In this document: positions 61,974 to 64,000 of the stretch, piece after piece | Layout of the letters: every line of letters begins with the position of its first letter | How positions within the stretch are numbered: the stretch's first letter is position 1 | From: Neelides folsomi | Taxonomy: Eukaryota; Arthropoda; Collembola; Neelipleona; Neelidae | Assembly (NCBI GenBank): GCA_034687125.1 | Contig: JAQGBZ010000137.1 | Location: 89,828-153,827, forward strand | Length of the DNA: 64,000 nucleotides | Direction: 5' to 3' | Translations under genes and position numbers: made by a program | The notes under the pieces: model-generated | What the model was told of the DNA's origin: nothing | Seen by the model: the letters and a program-made list of their open reading frames with translations, nothing else | Databases searched by the model: none

Positions 61974-62723
61974 CTCTTTTTTCTAATGACCTACCAGCTG
62001 GAGGGATGTCCATAATTTACACACAAAGAAATTTTCCTCCACGCCGGCACCAAACTCATATAAAACTCTGTTGGATGAATTATACGCGGAGTCTTTTCTT
62101 AATCCTTTCCCATCTCTGACTGAATGCGAGATGAAAAAAAGTTGTTTATTGAGCACATGTGGGTCACCAATAATAAACTCTTTTATCTTGGCTGATCATC
62201 ACTCACAAATCAATATCTTAAATATTATATAAAAATATCCTATTCAAATTACATGTATTGAGGGCTAAAGCATTAAATTCCCCAAGTCTAACTAACATTA
62301 AGTAAATGCAAGATTTCCTGCATCTTCACTGGATCTTCACTATACTTTATTATTAAATAAGAAATATTATGGTATAAAAATAATATTTATAAGTATAAAG
62401 AATTATTATAAATAATCAAGTATTTTTAACTTTAAGCTCTCAACTTTCTCCAAATCTCACAAGTTTCATTCCGTATTTCGAAATGCATGCGTGATTAAAA
62501 TTAAGTATTAGTTTTTCATTAAATGTTCTATACAGTTATACGTACTTATACAAAATTTTTTAATATATTCAACACTACACACTAAATGTATTATTTCATA
62601 TATTGATACCAAAAAATAAATAAAAAGAACTATCTGTAATATTATTTTATATGAATTATGGGTGAAAGTTAAATTACATAATATATTTGAATAACTTATA
62701 CAATATTTCATAAGTGCGTTATA
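61974..62723. other. Receptor 3' UTR and downstream spacer
   Basis: The receptor's 3' UTR probably ends just after the AATAAA at 62172-62177. The rest is very AT-rich and shows nothing I can name. Confidence 0.5.
62172..62177 (+). terminator. Polyadenylation signal AATAAA of the receptor gene
   Basis: First canonical AATAAA after the receptor stop codon, about 200 nt downstream. The position fits a short 3' UTR; use not proven. Confidence 0.45.
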
Positions 62724-63001
62724 TTATTTTATATTCAAAGTTGTAGTAAGGGAGAAGAGAAAATTGAGATTTAAATAAAGGAGTGAAAACGATGGGTCTT
62801 GTGTGAAATTTAGAAACTCTTCACTTTCCAGAATTTCAATCTTCTCATTTATGAAGAATCGGTTGTTTATGACGGTTCCTCTCGTGTCGTCTGCTCTTAT
62901 TGTTAGATCTTGAATTGTGGTCTTGTTCTGGAGTGAGATCTCTTCATACACGAGACCCGGTGCGGAATGTCTCTTCTCCCATTTATCAAAAGTTATAGGT
63001 C
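62724..63001 (-). CDS. Candidate terminal exon of a gene entering from the right (weak)
   Basis: On the minus strand a good acceptor (CTTCTTTCTCAG) is followed by an open frame of 91 codons. Its first two-thirds look like ordinary protein: PITFDKWEKRHSAPGLVYEE, then NKTTIQDLTIRADDTRGTV and NNRFFINEKIEILESEEF. The last 20 residues turn into low-complexity Leu/Asn/Phe, so a donor before them is likely. The frame is closed by TAA just upstream of the acceptor, so it needs an upstream exon between here and the right edge or beyond. No family recognised. Confidence 0.3.
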
Positions 63002-64000
63002 CTGAGAAAGAAGTGCGTTACGCGTTTCCCTTGCATTCCACACTCCGTTCATTCACATTCTTGGGAGTTCAAGGCGAAATGGGGTTCTGAGGGCTACGCA
63101 AGAGAAGCGTAATATACGAGACACACGCCCCTATGCGTAACTCTTTTATATTTATGTTGACTCCTTAGACTCGCTTCGTTGAGAGAAGAAGAGGGGAAGA
63201 GTAGATTTCCCAAAGGAAGCTCCAAAGACTCTTTTTTACTCCCTCAGCTTTCTTTTCACTCGGTGGTTTGCATTTCCAAAGATCCTTCCTATTTTATTTC
63301 CATGCTTCTTCCTAAAGTAGATCATAATCGATGAGATCTTTTTTTAATCACGTTTCCTTCAATTTGATGAATTATACAATACGGCAGATTAATCACATTT
63401 TAGCAAACTCGATAAACTCAACTCTTTTCATATAATTTTTTAATCTTTTAAATTGCTACGCGTTTACAAAAAAATATTTGTGCCATTTATCGATAATCAT
63501 TAATCATATGTGTATTTGCAATCATTCAATCTGTAACAAAAATTGCACCTAGTGTATATTCCAATCATTTAAAATCTATACTTGGATAAATTGATCTTAA
63601 GACAATTTCAAGAATAGAAACGTGCATCGAAATTGATGCATCTATGTTATATGAAATCTTCATTAAATGTTTATTAAAAGTAATATAACACGTATAATAC
63701 AAAATAAGTTAAACAATATTTAATTAAATAGATAAATAAACGTAATCGTGTATAATAAAGAACTATAAAATGAATAAACAAAAATATTTGTATTAATTAC
63801 GTACATAAGTTATAACAATTTATAGCTTGATAAATAGCTTAATAATTTATCTTGTGAAGGTGTGAAAACTTTAGTTAAGATAAGATGAATATAAAGTTGC
63901 ATAGAATATAATTAGACTATTTCTGTACAGTGAGGGCCATAAGTATCTTTCTTTTTTTAATGGGCAACCATTTTAATGTGATTAAAGATAAAAATCTTTA
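63002..64000. other. Right-edge stretch, no gene assigned
   Basis: 63.0-63.3 kb is GC-richer, with a CACGCCCCT box-like element and pyrimidine tracts. It could be a promoter or 5' region for either strand. From 63.3 kb on the sequence is AT-rich with no exon I can support. Confidence 0.35.

Overview
The window is AT-rich nuclear DNA from an animal. Genes are broken by many short introns with GT-AG ends and sit among long non-coding stretches. A myosuppressin-type receptor and a short, Ana2-like form of STIL point to an arthropod. The base composition and gene structure fit a copepod such as a sea louse, but that is a guess. Most genes below were rebuilt by hand: I joined exons whose splice sites, reading phase and family motifs agree.

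Layout. 0-11 kb is gene-poor. It holds one orphan PDZ-domain exon (1.4 kb, minus; the gene runs off the left edge) and a 748-bp TA-flanked non-autonomous DNA transposon (5.26-6.01 kb). 11-39 kb is gene-dense: a CFAP65-like ciliary protein (minus), the centriole-duplication factor Ana2/STIL (minus), CNPPD1 (plus), two small unrecognised genes made of tiny exons (a 104-aa secreted protein and a 94-aa membrane or secreted protein, both minus), the outer-dynein-arm docking protein ODAD4/TTC25 (plus), a KLF10/KLF11/cabut-type zinc-finger repressor (plus) and an hnRNP K/bancal orthologue (minus). 39-53 kb is almost empty apart from a 727-bp hAT-like relic, a mariner-like end and one weak exon candidate. 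53.5-62 kb holds a three-exon myosuppressin receptor with a 6.2-kb second intron. The right edge has one weak minus-strand exon candidate.

Themes. Three of the recognised genes between 11 and 30 kb are linked to cilia or centrioles (CFAP65-like, Ana2, ODAD4). CFAP65 and CNPPD1 are also near neighbours in the human genome (2q35, from memory), so their proximity here may be ancient synteny. The strongest regulatory signal is just upstream of the KLF10/cabut start codon. It is an exact match to the carbohydrate-response element consensus (two E-box halves 5 bp apart), preceded in the same 11-bp phase by a second, degenerate pair. KLF10/cabut genes are known targets of ChREBP/Mondo-Mlx, so this would be sugar-sensing control visible in the raw sequence.
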